This document shows, one piece after another, positions 21,771 through 32,945 of a stretch of 64,000 nt of DNA (position 1 is its first letter; each line of letters opens with the position of its first letter). This DNA comes from Dichetophora obliterata (lineage: Eukaryota > Arthropoda > Insecta > Diptera > Sciomyzidae), in NCBI GenBank assembly GCA_963920525.1, contig OY986439.1, positions 51,767,482 through 51,831,481 on the forward strand. The letters run 5' to 3'. The translations under genes and the position numbers were made by a program. A model generated the notes under the pieces. The model was not told the DNA's origin and made no database searches. It worked only from the letters and a program-made list of their open reading frames with translations.

Positions 21771-22085
21771 GCAATCATTATGTTTTCATGGGATGGGTGC
21801 TTATAATTGTGGTAATATGCCAATAATTATAGTTTTTAAAGAGCCAATAATTGTACTCAAGTGCCAACGATTGTAGAAATCAATGTGCCAATAATTGTGG
21901 TTTTTTAAGACTTTTTTATTTTGATTCTCACGAAACACAGAGATAATGCTTTATATAAAGAATTTCCCAAAAAATAAAATAAAATTCCAAAAATAACATT
22001 CACTTAAAAACAGAATGAATGCTATAGATTACAAGGTAAAATTTCCTTATGGGTGCCAATGATTGTATTGGTACGCTAATTGTTG
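21771..22085 (+). repeat. cluster of degenerate GCCAAtnATTGTAG motifs
   Basis: The palindrome-centred word TGCCAATAATTGTAG and close variants occur about eight times: near 21771, 21799, 21822, 21847, 21868, 21890, then 22056 and 22072. Several are spaced 20-27 bp apart. CAATNATTG is self-complementary. Could be subterminal repeats of an unseen element or a cluster of homeodomain-type (ATTA core) sites. Confidence 0.5.
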
Positions 22086-24055
22086 TTGTAGATTTCAATA
22101 AATTTCCTTTTGTTTTTGGATTGATATTGATTTTATGTCATTGGAATGTCAACGTGATATTGATATAGTTTTGATGTTATAATGATATATTTAAGTACCT
22201 TTCTTAACTAGTTTCAATTTTGCTTTATCTTAATAATAGGTTATTTAGAATTCAATCAAAATATTTCCGCATTTTTACCTAAGCTATCTTGTTCATTTTA
22301 CTTTATTAATTTTACAATTTAAATAACAAAAAAGAAGTCAAAATTCAAATTTTGTTTTTTATTGTAACTGACATAATTTAATGTTTATTGCATCGTTTTT
22401 TCGCACTCAACAACATTTTTTTTAATGACATACTATTTAATTTCATTGTACATTGCGCAATATGAGAGCAAGCATTGTCCAAAGCAGGAGCACAAAAACA
22501 AAATTGCATATTAATTTGGCATCCCTAAATGAAAAAAAATTGGAGGAAAAAAACTAAAATTCCATTTGATTCAATATATATGTGAAGCATGGCTTGAAAT
22601 AAAAATTCCAATTAAGCACAAATTTGGCATCAACTTTTATATTCAACTTTTTTTACGTGTCAGCAAAAAAATTTATATTAATTGAAGGCGAGTCGATACA
22701 AATGTCAATATTTGCAAATTAAGCAAATATTTTTACAAATTATAATGAAGTTCATATGAACTTTAACTAATGCGAATATGATAAAAATAAACCTTAACAG
22801 AATGGACGCAAGTTACGGGTAATGACGTTGAATAACAGGACGCAATAAAACTTTCCACCCGAATTGCCATTTAATTTAAGCCTACCAAATAATTTCCACA
22901 AATCGATATTACAGAAAAATACTCAAAATATTCAATTATTAATATGCAAATGGAAAATAAATATTTACAAATCGAAGAATTTGCATAGGCAATGAAAGCG
23001 GATGTGTGGGATGAATGGCAGCGAAATCGAGCAATTTTACGCGGCACCAATTAGTATGCTACTCAGATGCCCAGATACTCAGAAAAAAACTCTGAAGTCA
23101 GCACAAATACCAAACACTTACAAGATACTCAAAAGCATGGCAGAAAAGCTGCAGTGAAAGTCGAGAGAGACAGAAAGAAGGTTGAAGAAAATGCTTATTA
23201 ATTAACATGGGAAAAATTTCTTAACGCGTTGCTGTTGCTGTATAAATTACAGCAAAGGGAATGGGCTTTTACTAAAATACAGAGCCATGAAGTGGAACAG
23301 CACTTTAATCGAGCCATGAAAAAAAGGGAATTAAAAAAAACGTGCGCGAAGCACTCAACAAAGTATAACTGAAATAAAATTTGCTGCCATGAATATTGTT
23401 AACAGGCTGCAGCTGAAACTGAAGCATAGACGCAGCGTGGTTTCTGCTTATTATTGTATTTATTGTTGAGAGACTTCTAAATTATTACTTTTTTAATTGA
23501 ATCGAATCAATATGCAAATCAAATTTTTAATCAAATTCTCTTGAGATTCATTCTTTTCAATTTCTTCTACTCAGCTACGTGCTCTGTTTAATTAAGGATT
23601 CGCTTGAGTTGTTGTTATTTATGTAATTGATGCTAGGGCAAAATTTACACAATTATTTGTTTTGGTTTTTGTGCTTGTGTTGGAGAAAGAAAATGCATTA
23701 ATTAATTAATGACACTTTCCAAACCGCACCCAATTGATTCATTACCAAATGTGGATTGAAATATCCGTTGGTTAATCATGGCGTATGAGTGATTTTAATT
23801 AAATAATTTCGAAATTTAGACAGTTGTTGCTACCACAAGCTTAATAAATAAGATTCAATCAATATTTTAATGGCACAAATTGCACAATTGGACTGAATTT
23901 TTCATTAAATAAAATAAATTACAAACTGTGGCCGCACTCAATTGAGTGGTATTAAAAATAACTGTTTTAATTGATGTGTTAATGTTGTGTTGTTGTTAAA
24001 GTGAGGTAATAAAGAGTAAAATGTTTCTGCTACTTATTAAATATTTACAATATGC
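22086..24055. other. no gene recognised
   Basis: AT-rich noncoding DNA. About 22110-22195 holds GATATTGAT/TTGATGTT words that are the inverse of the ATCAACATCAC array further on. No ORF with motifs and no inverted element ends seen. Confidence 0.45.
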
Positions 24056-24560
24056 ACAGTAAATGCATCAAAAATAACATCAATATCACATGGCCTTCAA
24101 ATGTAGGTGTGATCAATAAAAAGAGTAAAAATTTATCAAAAGTCAAATCATATTAATATCGCATGCACATCAAAACAACATCAAATTAACATCACATAGA
24201 CAAGACATCAATATCGCACCAACATCACGTTAACACCACAACGAAATCAATTCAAAAGCCACACAAATAAGTATATTGAAATGAATCACATTATTTCATG
24301 CAAAATTGAAATCAGTTTATAAAGAACATCACATTACTTTACCATAACATCGAAATCTCATGGATATCACATCAACATCAACAAAAAAGTCACATCAGTG
24401 TTGCAATAACACTGCATCAACATCACAGCAATCATTATCAAATTAATATCACATAAACATCGCATTAACATCACAACATCAAATCAATACCAAAAAAATC
24501 AACAAAAATGATTAGAAATAAAGAAACATCACATCGACATAACAAAAAAAAATACATCAT
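24056..24560 (+). repeat. degenerate (ACATCA)-type minisatellite
   Basis: About 500 bp in which ACATCA, CATCAACATCAC and ATCACATTAACATC recur in irregular order, almost without G. It looks like a decayed short tandem array. No ORF. Confidence 0.7.
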
Positions 24561-24589
24561 CAACCTACATAGACCATCTACTTGGTCCG

Positions 24590-24990
24590 TTGTGATACTA
24601 CAAGAGATCTACTTCTCCACTTCTACTCTCCTAGGCACTGTCGTGGAACCAAACAGTACTATTAATAAATAGTAGTAGACGCTTAACGTCTACCTTTTCA
24701 AGATCCCTGATATCATAGAAAAAAGAGGCTACTTAAATGCTTATGTCTTCTGCGAGACAGAGCGGGGCATGAACAAAGGAGATGCGATACCGTCTACTCC
24801 TTTTCTTCATCTCTGTAACTCTTGCAGAAGAAATTTGCGTGAACTACCAGTCAATGTTTCTAGGAATTGCTCCTATAAGATCGATTAACACCTGTACGAG
24901 TTTAAGTCTAGCTGTTTTTTGTTTCCATAATATAAAGGTGTATTATGTAAAGAACTGCAGTTAGCTCCTCAGATCAAAGCAAAAGTCTTG
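24590..24990 (-). pseudogene. C-terminal tail of a non-LTR element with RNase H-type end
   Basis: On the minus strand a frame reads HLLCSCPALSRRRHKHL followed by FYDI and a VKRLLLFINSTVWF end. A CPALxRRR block near the end is typical of non-LTR ORF2 proteins that carry RNase H (R1/LOA/I type). Upstream of it the sequence is too decayed to read, and stops interrupt it. Confidence 0.5.
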
Positions 24991-25521
24991 ATACAAATGT
25001 GTCATGCATTCTTAGCGACACTGCTTTCAGAAGACATTCTATAGATCTTATTATGCTTCTTTTTAGCCTTATTAAAAAATGCTTTCAATAAGCTTTCTGA
25101 TAAACTACTTCTAGAAGACATTCAAATAGCGTTTAAATTCAATTTAAGTACAAAAAGTTATATGGGTATTTCCAAAAAAACGTCAACCACGGACCAAATT
25201 TAAAAAATGGAAAAAAAAATTTTCTTTTCAAGATTTATTTACAGAATTGCTTATATTTTTTTAATATATAAAAATTTTTTGTTTTATTTTTTGTTTATTT
25301 CGAAAAAATCAACCTAAATGGTGTAAAATTTATATTATTGTATTTCACCTCTATTTGTCTAATTTTTCCAATTTTTTTTTTTCCAGTGTTTAGTATAATA
25401 TCGTTCGCACTCTTCTTACTAAGTTATAGTACAAACACCAAAGAGTAAAGAAAAAATAGAAAAGATCGAAAAAGTCTAAGTAACGGTAAAAATTTTACTT
25501 ATGTCTTCCATGCTACTTCTC

Positions 25522-25699
25522 TGTCCCGTTTACAATCAAAAAAAGGCATTTAGTTTTAGTACTCGGTGATCATTGATCGAATCAGTTTGCAAATTGAAGT
25601 TTAAAGCTAAAGTAGAATTTGTTAAAAAAATCGAAAATTGAAACATTTACAACAACAACTTTTTTTTTATTAGTGCTCAAAGTGTGTCCCGTTTACAAT
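25522..25699 (+). repeat. upstream pair of TGTCCCGTTTACAAT repeats
   Basis: Perfect 15-mers at 25522-25536 and 25685-25699, both followed by C, between the left tip and the start codon. Likely binding sites for the element's own protein or a regulator (inference). Confidence 0.85.
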
Positions 25700-25764
25700 C
25701 GTTAGTATACTTGTTTTAAAAATTAAGAATTTTTTTTTTAATTTAAATTAATATTTTTAAACAG

Positions 25765-27492
25765 ATGGAAAATAAAAGGCGTGAAGACAATAAAAAAAAT
25801 TATAAGAGGTTCCTGAAAAGTCTTCAAAGTGATCCAGCGAAGAAAAAAAAATTTCTAGAAAAACATGCTGAGTCAGCAAAGAAACGTCGCGAAAAAAATA
25901 GACAGTTGGCAATGAACAATGAGAAACTTCTTAAGGACATACGTCAAAAAGAATGCATGCGAAAACAAAGGTTCCGAAAACAGAAGAAAGATAAAGTTAA
26001 TGAAGAAAAGCTTAGCATCATGCCGTATAAAAACAAGCAGTCTTTTGCAAAAGCTCAGAGGAAGGCACTTAATGCTTTACCGCATGCGGCTGATAAAAGA
26101 GCAGCGGTTATAAAAGCATTATATTTTAAATACGTTCAGCCAGCGACGTTTACTAAAACTCCATTGGAAAACACTGAAATTGACACCACAATAAATGAAG
26201 TCAAAGATTTTTTTTCATCTAGTGATATAAGCGTTCAGTCTGCTGCAAAAAGGGATACACTAATCGTAAATGGAGAAGTTATTTCTAAACGCTTTATGGT
26301 AATATCAGTGGCTGAAGCATATGAAATATATAAAACGGAATGTATTGGTAAACCAGTAAGTAAGACCACCTTCTACTATAATCGGCCTAGCCATGTAAAG
26401 CTATCCAGTAAAATGCCACATTACATGTGTGTTTGCATTTATCATGCTAATTTTTGTTTTTTATTGGACGGTTGGTCTCAAATTGTAAAATCATTCTCTG
26501 GTGGCCACCAATACTTTTTGGAATCTGTTTGTTGCAACACTGAAAACGAAAATTGTATGTCAAACCGTTGCGTTAAATGTGTATCGGACTTAAAAAATGA
26601 CTTAGTACCCCTTGCCAACTTTAAACACATGGACGAAGATGTAAAATGGAAACACTGGAGGAAAGTTGATAACAGAATTTGTTTGACAACCACAGTTGCT
26701 CCGTTTTCGGATTTAATTTACGAGCTAGAAGTGCAGCTACCACTCTTCAAGCAACATTTCTTTGTCAAGAGAGCCCAACAAAATCATTTTGATAGCACAA
26801 AAAATAATATAAAAGAAGGGGAGCTTGTTTTGCAGATAGATTTTGCTGAAAACTATAGGATTATATATCAAAATGAGATACAAAGCGCGCATTTCAATTA
26901 CAACCAAGTGACAATTTTTACTTGCGTAGCATGGATTTTAAATAAACCACAGTCATATGCTATTATAAGCAATAGTTTAAAACATAGTAAAATAGATGTT
27001 TTTATATTTTTAACAAAAATCGTCGAGCAAATTCAAAATGAATACGGACAATTTAAAAATATATTCATATTTTCAGACGGCAGTAGTTCTCAATTTAAAA
27101 ATAAATTCATCATTCATAGTCTCTCAGATTTTAAAATTCAATTTGGATGTGACACAATTGAATGGAATTATTTTGCAACGTCGCACGGAAAAGGCGCTGT
27201 CGATGGCGTTGGAGCAGTTATAAAACGAAAAATTTGGCATCTTACTAAAACAAAAAATATTTGTTTAAACGGAGCTTTGGACTTCTGTCGATGTGCACAG
27301 GAACATATTCAAGGAATTAAAAGTTTATACGTCGAAGAAAGCCAAATTAAAATATCTCCTGGCATAGCAGAAAAGTGGGATAATTTACCAAATTTAACGG
27401 GTATCCGAAAACTTCATTGGATTTTCTGTGACAAAAATTCGGAAATACATGTAGCTGAAACGGCAATTTCTTTAAAAAAACTAAAATTATAG
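25765..27492 (+). CDS. intact 575-aa protein, putative transposase of an unnamed family
   Basis: Open from ATG at 25765 to the stop at 27492. The ATG follows AAACAG after a T-rich tract, so a leader intron may end just before it. Residues 1-90 are very basic (K/R-rich, likely coiled and DNA-binding). C222, C224 and H227, then a Cys cluster at 256-272 (CC..., C264, C269, C272), suggest a metal-binding region. The C-terminal half has three strongly motif-like blocks: LQIDFAENY (D359), FSDGSSSQFKN (D438) and SHGKGAVDGVGA (D480). Their order and spacing would fit an RNase H-like D-D-D nuclease. I recall proteins with DFAENY and GHGKG..DG blocks as uncharacterised arthropod and cnidarian families. 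No known name or function can be given. Confidence 0.7.
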   Translation: MENKRREDNKKNYKRFLKSLQSDPAKKKKFLEKHAESAKKRREKNRQLAMNNEKLLKDIRQKECMRKQRFRKQKKDKVNEEKLSIMPYKNKQSFAKAQRKALNALPHAADKRAAVIKALYFKYVQPATFTKTPLENTEIDTTINEVKDFFSSSDISVQSAAKRDTLIVNGEVISKRFMVISVAEAYEIYKTECIGKPVSKTTFYYNRPSHVKLSSKMPHYMCVCIYHANFCFLLDGWSQIVKSFSGGHQYFLESVCCNTENENCMSNRCVKCVSDLKNDLVPLANFKHMDEDVKWKHWRKVDNRICLTTTVAPFSDLIYELEVQLPLFKQHFFVKRAQQNHFDSTKNNIKEGELVLQIDFAENYRIIYQNEIQSAHFNYNQVTIFTCVAWILNKPQSYAIISNSLKHSKIDVFIFLTKIVEQIQNEYGQFKNIFIFSDGSSSQFKNKFIIHSLSDFKIQFGCDTIEWNYFATSHGKGAVDGVGAVIKRKIWHLTKTKNICLNGALDFCRCAQEHIQGIKSLYVEESQIKISPGIAEKWDNLPNLTGIRKLHWIFCDKNSEIHVAETAISLKKLKL

Positions 27493-27809
27493 TTAGATTT
27501 ATATTTTATATGTTTCAATTCTTATACTTGAAGTATGTTTTTTTTGTTACATTATAATAAAATATATCTGCAAAAAACGAACATAAACTTTGGTGCGTAT
27601 AAATTAATTAATTCGAAAAAAAAGATAAATGGTAAACGAAGTACTACAAGTTTTAGCACATACTTGTGTCTATTAGAAAAAATGCATTTGGAACAACAAT
27701 AATCTAATCTAAGGCATATTTATGATCTGAAAAACATTTTTTATTAAGTTTCTTATATAAAGGATTATAAATAGCAACATAAAAAATTTTTAAATCATGG
27801 TGGAAAAAT

Positions 27810-28197
27810 TGTCCCGTTTACAATGTCCCGTTTACAATTTCTTTAACAATTTATTTAAAAAAATTTAATTCATATTTTATTTTGAAATCAAAACCATTTT
27901 TAGGGCACATTAGTACGCAACATTTTAAAATTAATCCCAATAAAATATTGTGTCAGGTTTCGCAGAAATCACTGTTTAAACGGTTACCCCTTAAAACCCA
28001 CTTCCATTTTTTGTCCCGTTTACAATCACTGGTTTTTTGCAATTATCTCGGAAACCACGACAGTAAGCGAAAAATTTCATTTGAGGAAATTAAAGAGCTA
28101 ATTGAGAGTTAAAAGAATCATTCATTTAAAAAATGAAAATCAGGTTGTTTTTTAGAGTTTTGTCAATATAAACGTGTGCGAATGTCCCGTTTACAAT
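27810..28197 (+). repeat. downstream cluster of TGTCCCGTTTACAAT repeats
   Basis: Perfect 15-mers at 27810-27824, 27824-27838 (sharing one T, so in tandem), 28012-28026 and 28183-28197. Same direction as the upstream pair. Direct rather than inverted placement is unusual for transposase sites. Confidence 0.85.
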
Positions 28198-28213
28198 CAT
28201 GGAAGTGCCCATA

Positions 28214-28560
28214 TATAATATTTTCGATATTTTCCGCGGGATTTTTTAAACCCTCCTTACCACAAAACCATTTCATTCCATGGAATGCCTTCTTAAAGTT
28301 CTCCTGGAAAACACCTGCTAGAATATTTTTATTGAAGGGCTCAAAGAAATATTCCATAGAAAAAATTCTAGCAGAACTTCTAGAGAAGACTAAAGAAAGC
28401 ATTCCTCCCAATGACATGCATATGTTAAAAGAATGCCTTCTGGGTATGGATGTGGAAGGGATGGAATTTAAGACTTTCCCTTCCACTTAACCTTCTTTTG
28501 GAAGTATTTTTTTTTTTGGGATGAAGTGAACTTAAGTGCTCCGCTGATATATACGGCCGT
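28214..28560. other. flank of the 25-28 kb element; no gene
   Basis: Reads open on both strands for ~100 codons but without recognisable motifs. Contains an inverted pair CTGCTAGAATATTTTT (about 28315) and AAAAAATTCTAGCAG (about 28361), a possible stem of 14-15 bp. Confidence 0.35.
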
Positions 28561-29047
28561 AGTTCTGTGTACTTTTCCTAGCAATTTGCAATTTGACAGT
28601 GCTGGATAGATTGACTAAAACTATATAAATCCAAAGTGCAATATTCGGGGTAAGTCCTCATGTTTTAACTATAGCTTTTTTACAGACACATAAAGCAACA
28701 TTGGCTTTCTAAATTTGCACAAGAATTTTCGGTTTCCAGCTTAACTTTCTATCCAAAATATCTCCCAAGTATTTTGCCTTTTCCACTAAGTATAGCTGAG
28801 TGCCATCAAGACGTGGAGGAATTGTGAGCGGTGTTTTGTATTTCCTCGTAAAAACGACCAGTTCAGTTTTTTTTGGGGGGGGGATTTACTCCTAGCCCAC
28901 AGCCTTTGGCCCAAATGTTAAGATCGGAGAGCGGTTATCCAAGCAGCTCCGAGAAAGTGTCAGGAAAATTTCCCTGTACAGAAATAGTTACGTCATCTGC
29001 ATAGGAAATCACCTTGCAGCCCACCTTTTCTATTTTCCTCAATAGTT

Positions 29048-30043
29048 TGTAACGGTGCCCCGTACAATAGTTGCACCCCACTCCTTACGCCACTGTCTCG
29101 CTACACCACTGTGCATACATCCAATGCATCAAGACATATGACAACCACACAAACATCATGGTCAAAGCAGACAACCGCCACTAGATCAAAGCATACGACA
29201 ACCACAAAAACGCAGTACACCCGAAGCAGACAACAGCCACACGGTAGCGACAAACAAAACAGGCGAATTTAACATCCACACGATGAGTGGCGCTTTAATT
29301 CACAAGAGGTTTTCAACCGAAGGTATTTAAGAGTGCGCTGTTTGGCTGACTTCGGCACGGCTCGGAAGCGTAGTGCTTTGTACCGTCCGACACTTGTTAC
29401 GATTTATCGAGTAGTTGTTTTCCGACGAGCTATTGAAAGTGTGCTCGTTACTAATACATTTAGTTTTTAACCATTATAAGTATTATAATAGGGTAATTCA
29501 CGCAACTGTAGATCGTAAAATGCGTAATTAGAATTTGTTATTACTAAATCATACCGCTTTAAAGCATAGAAGCATTTACCTTTTTTTTTGTAATAACGTA
29601 GAGTTTGTTTATTTGCCGAAAGCATCGCAGTCGGTTCCTGCCTTAGCCCAGCCATCACCGCCTCTTACTTACCGCCGCATCACGCCAAGAATTATACTTC
29701 TTCGCATCTCACCGAACCCGAACCGAACCGATACCAGTACGGGCCGAAGCAGCACTCGTTTGCACGACACAAGCGACAACAACTCTACGAACCAGCGTAT
29801 TATTATTATTATTGAATTATTGTGTATTGTAATAAAAAGACATAATAAATAGATTTGTACATATTGAAATTGAAATATACAAACTCTTATTTTAAACTAC
29901 TTGATTATAAATAAAGCAAACTATTTTTAATCGAGGCATCGAAACACCTAGTCTTTTTATTTATTTGACGAAAGTTTGAAGGTCTTTCGTTTGATCCTGG
30001 AGCGGCTGAGGATACCTCAGTCTTTAAAGAAAACCCCCTTACA
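29048..30043 (+). mobile_element. solo LTR of an LTR retrotransposon
   Basis: 996 bp starting TGTAACGG and ending CCCTTACA, flanked by the 4-bp duplication AGTT (29044-29047 and 30044-30047). Removing it plus one AGTT restores the RT reading frame across the junction (NEL-LRK), which proves the boundaries. It has a TATA-like box and downstream AATAAA motifs on the plus strand. No internal gag/pol is present, so it arose by LTR-LTR recombination. Gypsy or BEL type cannot be told from the LTR alone. Confidence 0.85.
29323..29330 (+). promoter_or_regulatory. TATA-like box of the solo LTR
   Basis: TATTTAAG about 275 bp into the LTR, followed by a GC-richer stretch that would be the transcribed leader. 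Its role as the LTR promoter is inferred from position. Confidence 0.45.
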
Positions 30044-30799
30044 AGTTCATTGATTACCAAGTTCCATAATAAAGGTGACAGAACACACGCTGAGGAGTGC
30101 CTATACCCACAAATTTTCTGGCCTTTAAGTCACCTAATGATGAACTGACGACTCTGCTGTTTAGCAGGTTGCTTATGAGCACACCCCCCAGAAGAACATT
30201 TTTAAAGGCACTTTCAATATCTAGAAAAGCTACCATTGTGTATTCCTTGTTTAAAAAAAAATTATATACAGCCTACTAGGGAGTGTGGAGCCATTTCTAC
30301 AGACCTATCTTTTCTGTAAGCATGTTGTGACGCTGAAAGCAAATTTGAGTCGATGTTGCAACGAATATGAACATCAATCAATCTTTCGACTGTTTTCAGC
30401 AAAAAAGATGATAGACTAATGGGTCTAAGGTCTTTCGTCTGTCTGCTGTAGAGCGGCTGGAATAGGTCCAGCAGACTTATAGTATTTCAAACTAAAAAGA
30501 GCCTATTTGATCCTGTTCTCTGATATGATTGTTGAAGGATTACTCATCGCATCTTATGTGAGTAGGGTCTATAGAGCAATCCGGGAAGTGGATACTCAGA
30601 AAAAGATTGAGGGTCTCCTTGCAAAAGTATATCCAGGTATCGTGCGATTTCTTTAAGTAGCTTGGAAAGCTTGAACTAGAAGCGAGGATCTTACGGAGTC
30701 TTGATGCTTCGCAAAATTTCTTGCATTGAGCCTTTCGAAGTGTTTTATTAAAAAAATTTTAACTGAATTTATACTCTTCCCATAATTCGATCATTGAAA

Positions 30800-32945
30800 T
30801 TTGGTTGCAAAATAGAGTTAATACAGGTTTTCGCTGGTATACACAATCTGGGAGTACCTATGCCGCTAGTGAAGCAAAAAATTTATGCCAATCCGCCTTC
30901 AAGCCAAAAACAAAGTCAAAGTCTTCTGAATCAGGACTGCAACTTATCCGTTCCTAATAAGGCAGATTAATTATTCGGAGCTGGCTACCTTTGAATGGTA
31001 AAAGTTGACTTGCAGCAACCTAATCAGTTCTTTTATGGTATTGTCTCTAATATCCAAACTATATTCAAGAAGCTGTTTCTCTGAGTCCTCATCGAATATG
31101 TCGGCAATACGATACTCCGACATCCGGTCAGGATCTTCTTTTTCCGCACCCTACGTCAGAGGAGTGCTTGTCGATGCTTGGTCAACTTCTACCGGCGCGT
31201 TAGCCGCTAGCTTATTTTTTTATAGTATTCAGCTACTACAGCTTTTTCACACTTTCTCCACATGAGATCATCTTAAGAACTTACCCAAATATCATTGACA
31301 CGATCATCTTAAACCCGCCAGAGGACCTTCGGGGAATCTGCCTGTCCCAAGCCAGGAAAAAAGGGTGAGGTTTGTTATTGGATGGGTAGTTCATGGGGCA
31401 CGGCCCATGAACTGATCTCATAATGAGTTCATTCTTGAGGCACGGCTTTTGAATGTTCATCTGATAATATGTAAAATAAAAAAGTTTACCTTGAGCCTTG
31501 GTTGTTGCTGCCAAATTCTTGGAGAACGCATGGTTTTGATATTAAGTTATCATAACACCGTCATCTGTAATATGCTTTCGATGGACGATCAATCCAACAT
31601 AACTTGAAGAGCGGGGACAGTCATTCATCAATGATGAGGAGACCTGATCTATCGTTGTTCTGCAGACCTATCTTAGAATAAAGGTTATTATGTAAGAAAC
31701 ATTTAACCTTCGGACCGTTGTATAAGCCAATTGGTATACAACGGCTCATGCTTCTTAGTTTTCTGAAAAAGGCTTTTAATTAAGTCTTAATTAGGATAAC
31801 GACGTTGCATAAGTAGGATTTCGGTTTACCCGGTTTTACTGGGAAACCTATGGTTATTTTTTAACCTAGTCATGTACAATTAGAGTGGCTGAAGGTGTCA
31901 CAGTCAGATATAAATGTTTTAAGAACTTTTGGTCTATATGACGAGCTGTTGAAGAGCCTTGTCAGGTGGAGCCTTGAGCCCAGGTATTGACTGTCGTTTG
32001 GGTTAGGCCCACGTGAGGTTTAAAGCGCTCTGGCTGTGGTAAGGCCAGAAAGGCCGGTGTGAGTTACACTTAAGTTGAACTCGGGCTGGTGATTCCCTTA
32101 AATTACTAAGAGAATGATGGTAGATTGAATCTCGCTAATTTCAAACAGTAAATGTTAGGAAGGTAAGCAACTACCGGATCAATATACTGTTACCTTTGGA
32201 ATTTGAGTACAGGTGACGGGGAAACCTAAATAGTCTGAGTTGTGTCCACTGAGATTGAGGAACCTGATTGCATGAGTGACAGGCCTAGTATGTTGCCTTA
32301 ATTTTTCATGTCAGAGAGTGATGACCTTTGATATGGATGTGATGATTTTGTAGCGACCAAAAAATAATGGGTTGTATTATTGGTATTGATACTGAGATGA
32401 CCCATGGTTATTAAAATAACCAAGTCATGTTTAAATTCGAGTGGCTGAATGAGTCACGGTCATGAATAGTGTCTTTTTGATATCAGTATTGGGGGTTCTG
32501 TGGCATGTTGTTAGGGGAACCTTTCAAAGTGGTCTTTCTTGAATTCCGAAGGGGCGTTGGCTGACGCTTCATATTTGTCCCAAGCATTGGAGCACCGTTG
32601 AATTAAGCCTTCGCGGCAGGGGTCAACGTTAAAAACATAGTGGCTTTCTGACACGATCATGTATACGATATCGATAAGAGTGGTCCAAAACAATCTAAAG
32701 TGAGACAAATTTACCCACCCTAATATAGGTTCGGCTCAGGGACAACACAAGACATAACCTTGCGTTTACATATATCTAATCGTTCATTAGTTTTCAATTT
32801 TCTTTTGAGTTGCCCTTTCGATAAGTTGACATAAAAAAGCTAAAGTTGTTAACAAAGGTACTCATGCGATTTAAAGTATCAGCAGCCATATAATTTGTTT
32901 AACTAAAAGATAAGTAAATTTAATTGTTTGCGTTTCTACTGCTTC
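30800..32945. other. decayed repeat debris; no confident gene
   Basis: About 31000-31260 on the minus strand reads an acidic stretch (PDRMSEYRIADIFDEDSE) that could be the ORF1 end of the Jockey-like relic next to it. A diverged ~60-bp direct repeat lies at about 31850-31910 and 32402-32460 (GAGTGGCTGAA in both, preceded by GTCATGT), suggesting an old 5'UTR or repeat array. Nothing else can be named. Confidence 0.4.

Larger units (their letters stand above)
25161..28213 (+). mobile_element. candidate new DNA transposon: short TIRs, one 575-aa gene, six 15-bp direct repeats
   Basis: Left tip TATGGGTATTTCCA (25161-25174), right tip the inverted TATGGGCACTTCCA (28200-28213), 12 of 14 identical, each flanked by TA. 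Inside is a single intact gene (25765-27492) and six copies of TGTCCCGTTTACAAT, all in the same direction: two before and four after the gene, the last only two bases from the right tip. No motif of piggyBac, hAT, Tc1/mariner, P or Transib was recognised. Length 3,053 bp. Reading it as an autonomous transposon is an inference from the ends plus the family's apparent spread. Confidence 0.65.
28560..30790 (-). pseudogene. Jockey-like reverse transcriptase relic, split by a solo LTR
   Basis: On the minus strand: about 30790-30560 gives the linker before RT (FCEASRLRKIL, HDTWIYFCKETL), then 30480-30340 LRPISLSSFLLKTVERL, 30280-30150 the palm block (FLDIESAF), and 30100-30048 the VLSPLLWNLV block. 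After the LTR insertion the frame resumes (LRKIEKVG, then YADDVTISVQG at about 28995, and VNPPPKKTELVVFTRKYKT and YLGDILDRKLSW to about 28740). Several stops and shifts. The catalytic YADD survives. The end near 28560 is diffuse. Confidence 0.75.

Noticed and set aside
25522..28197. CRISPR-like interpretation of the six 15-bp repeats
   Set aside because: Irregular spacing with a gene in between, and a eukaryotic setting.
28315..28375. Stem-loop as a terminator or regulatory RNA
   Set aside because: AT-rich 14-15-bp inverted pair in AT-rich DNA; no transcript context.
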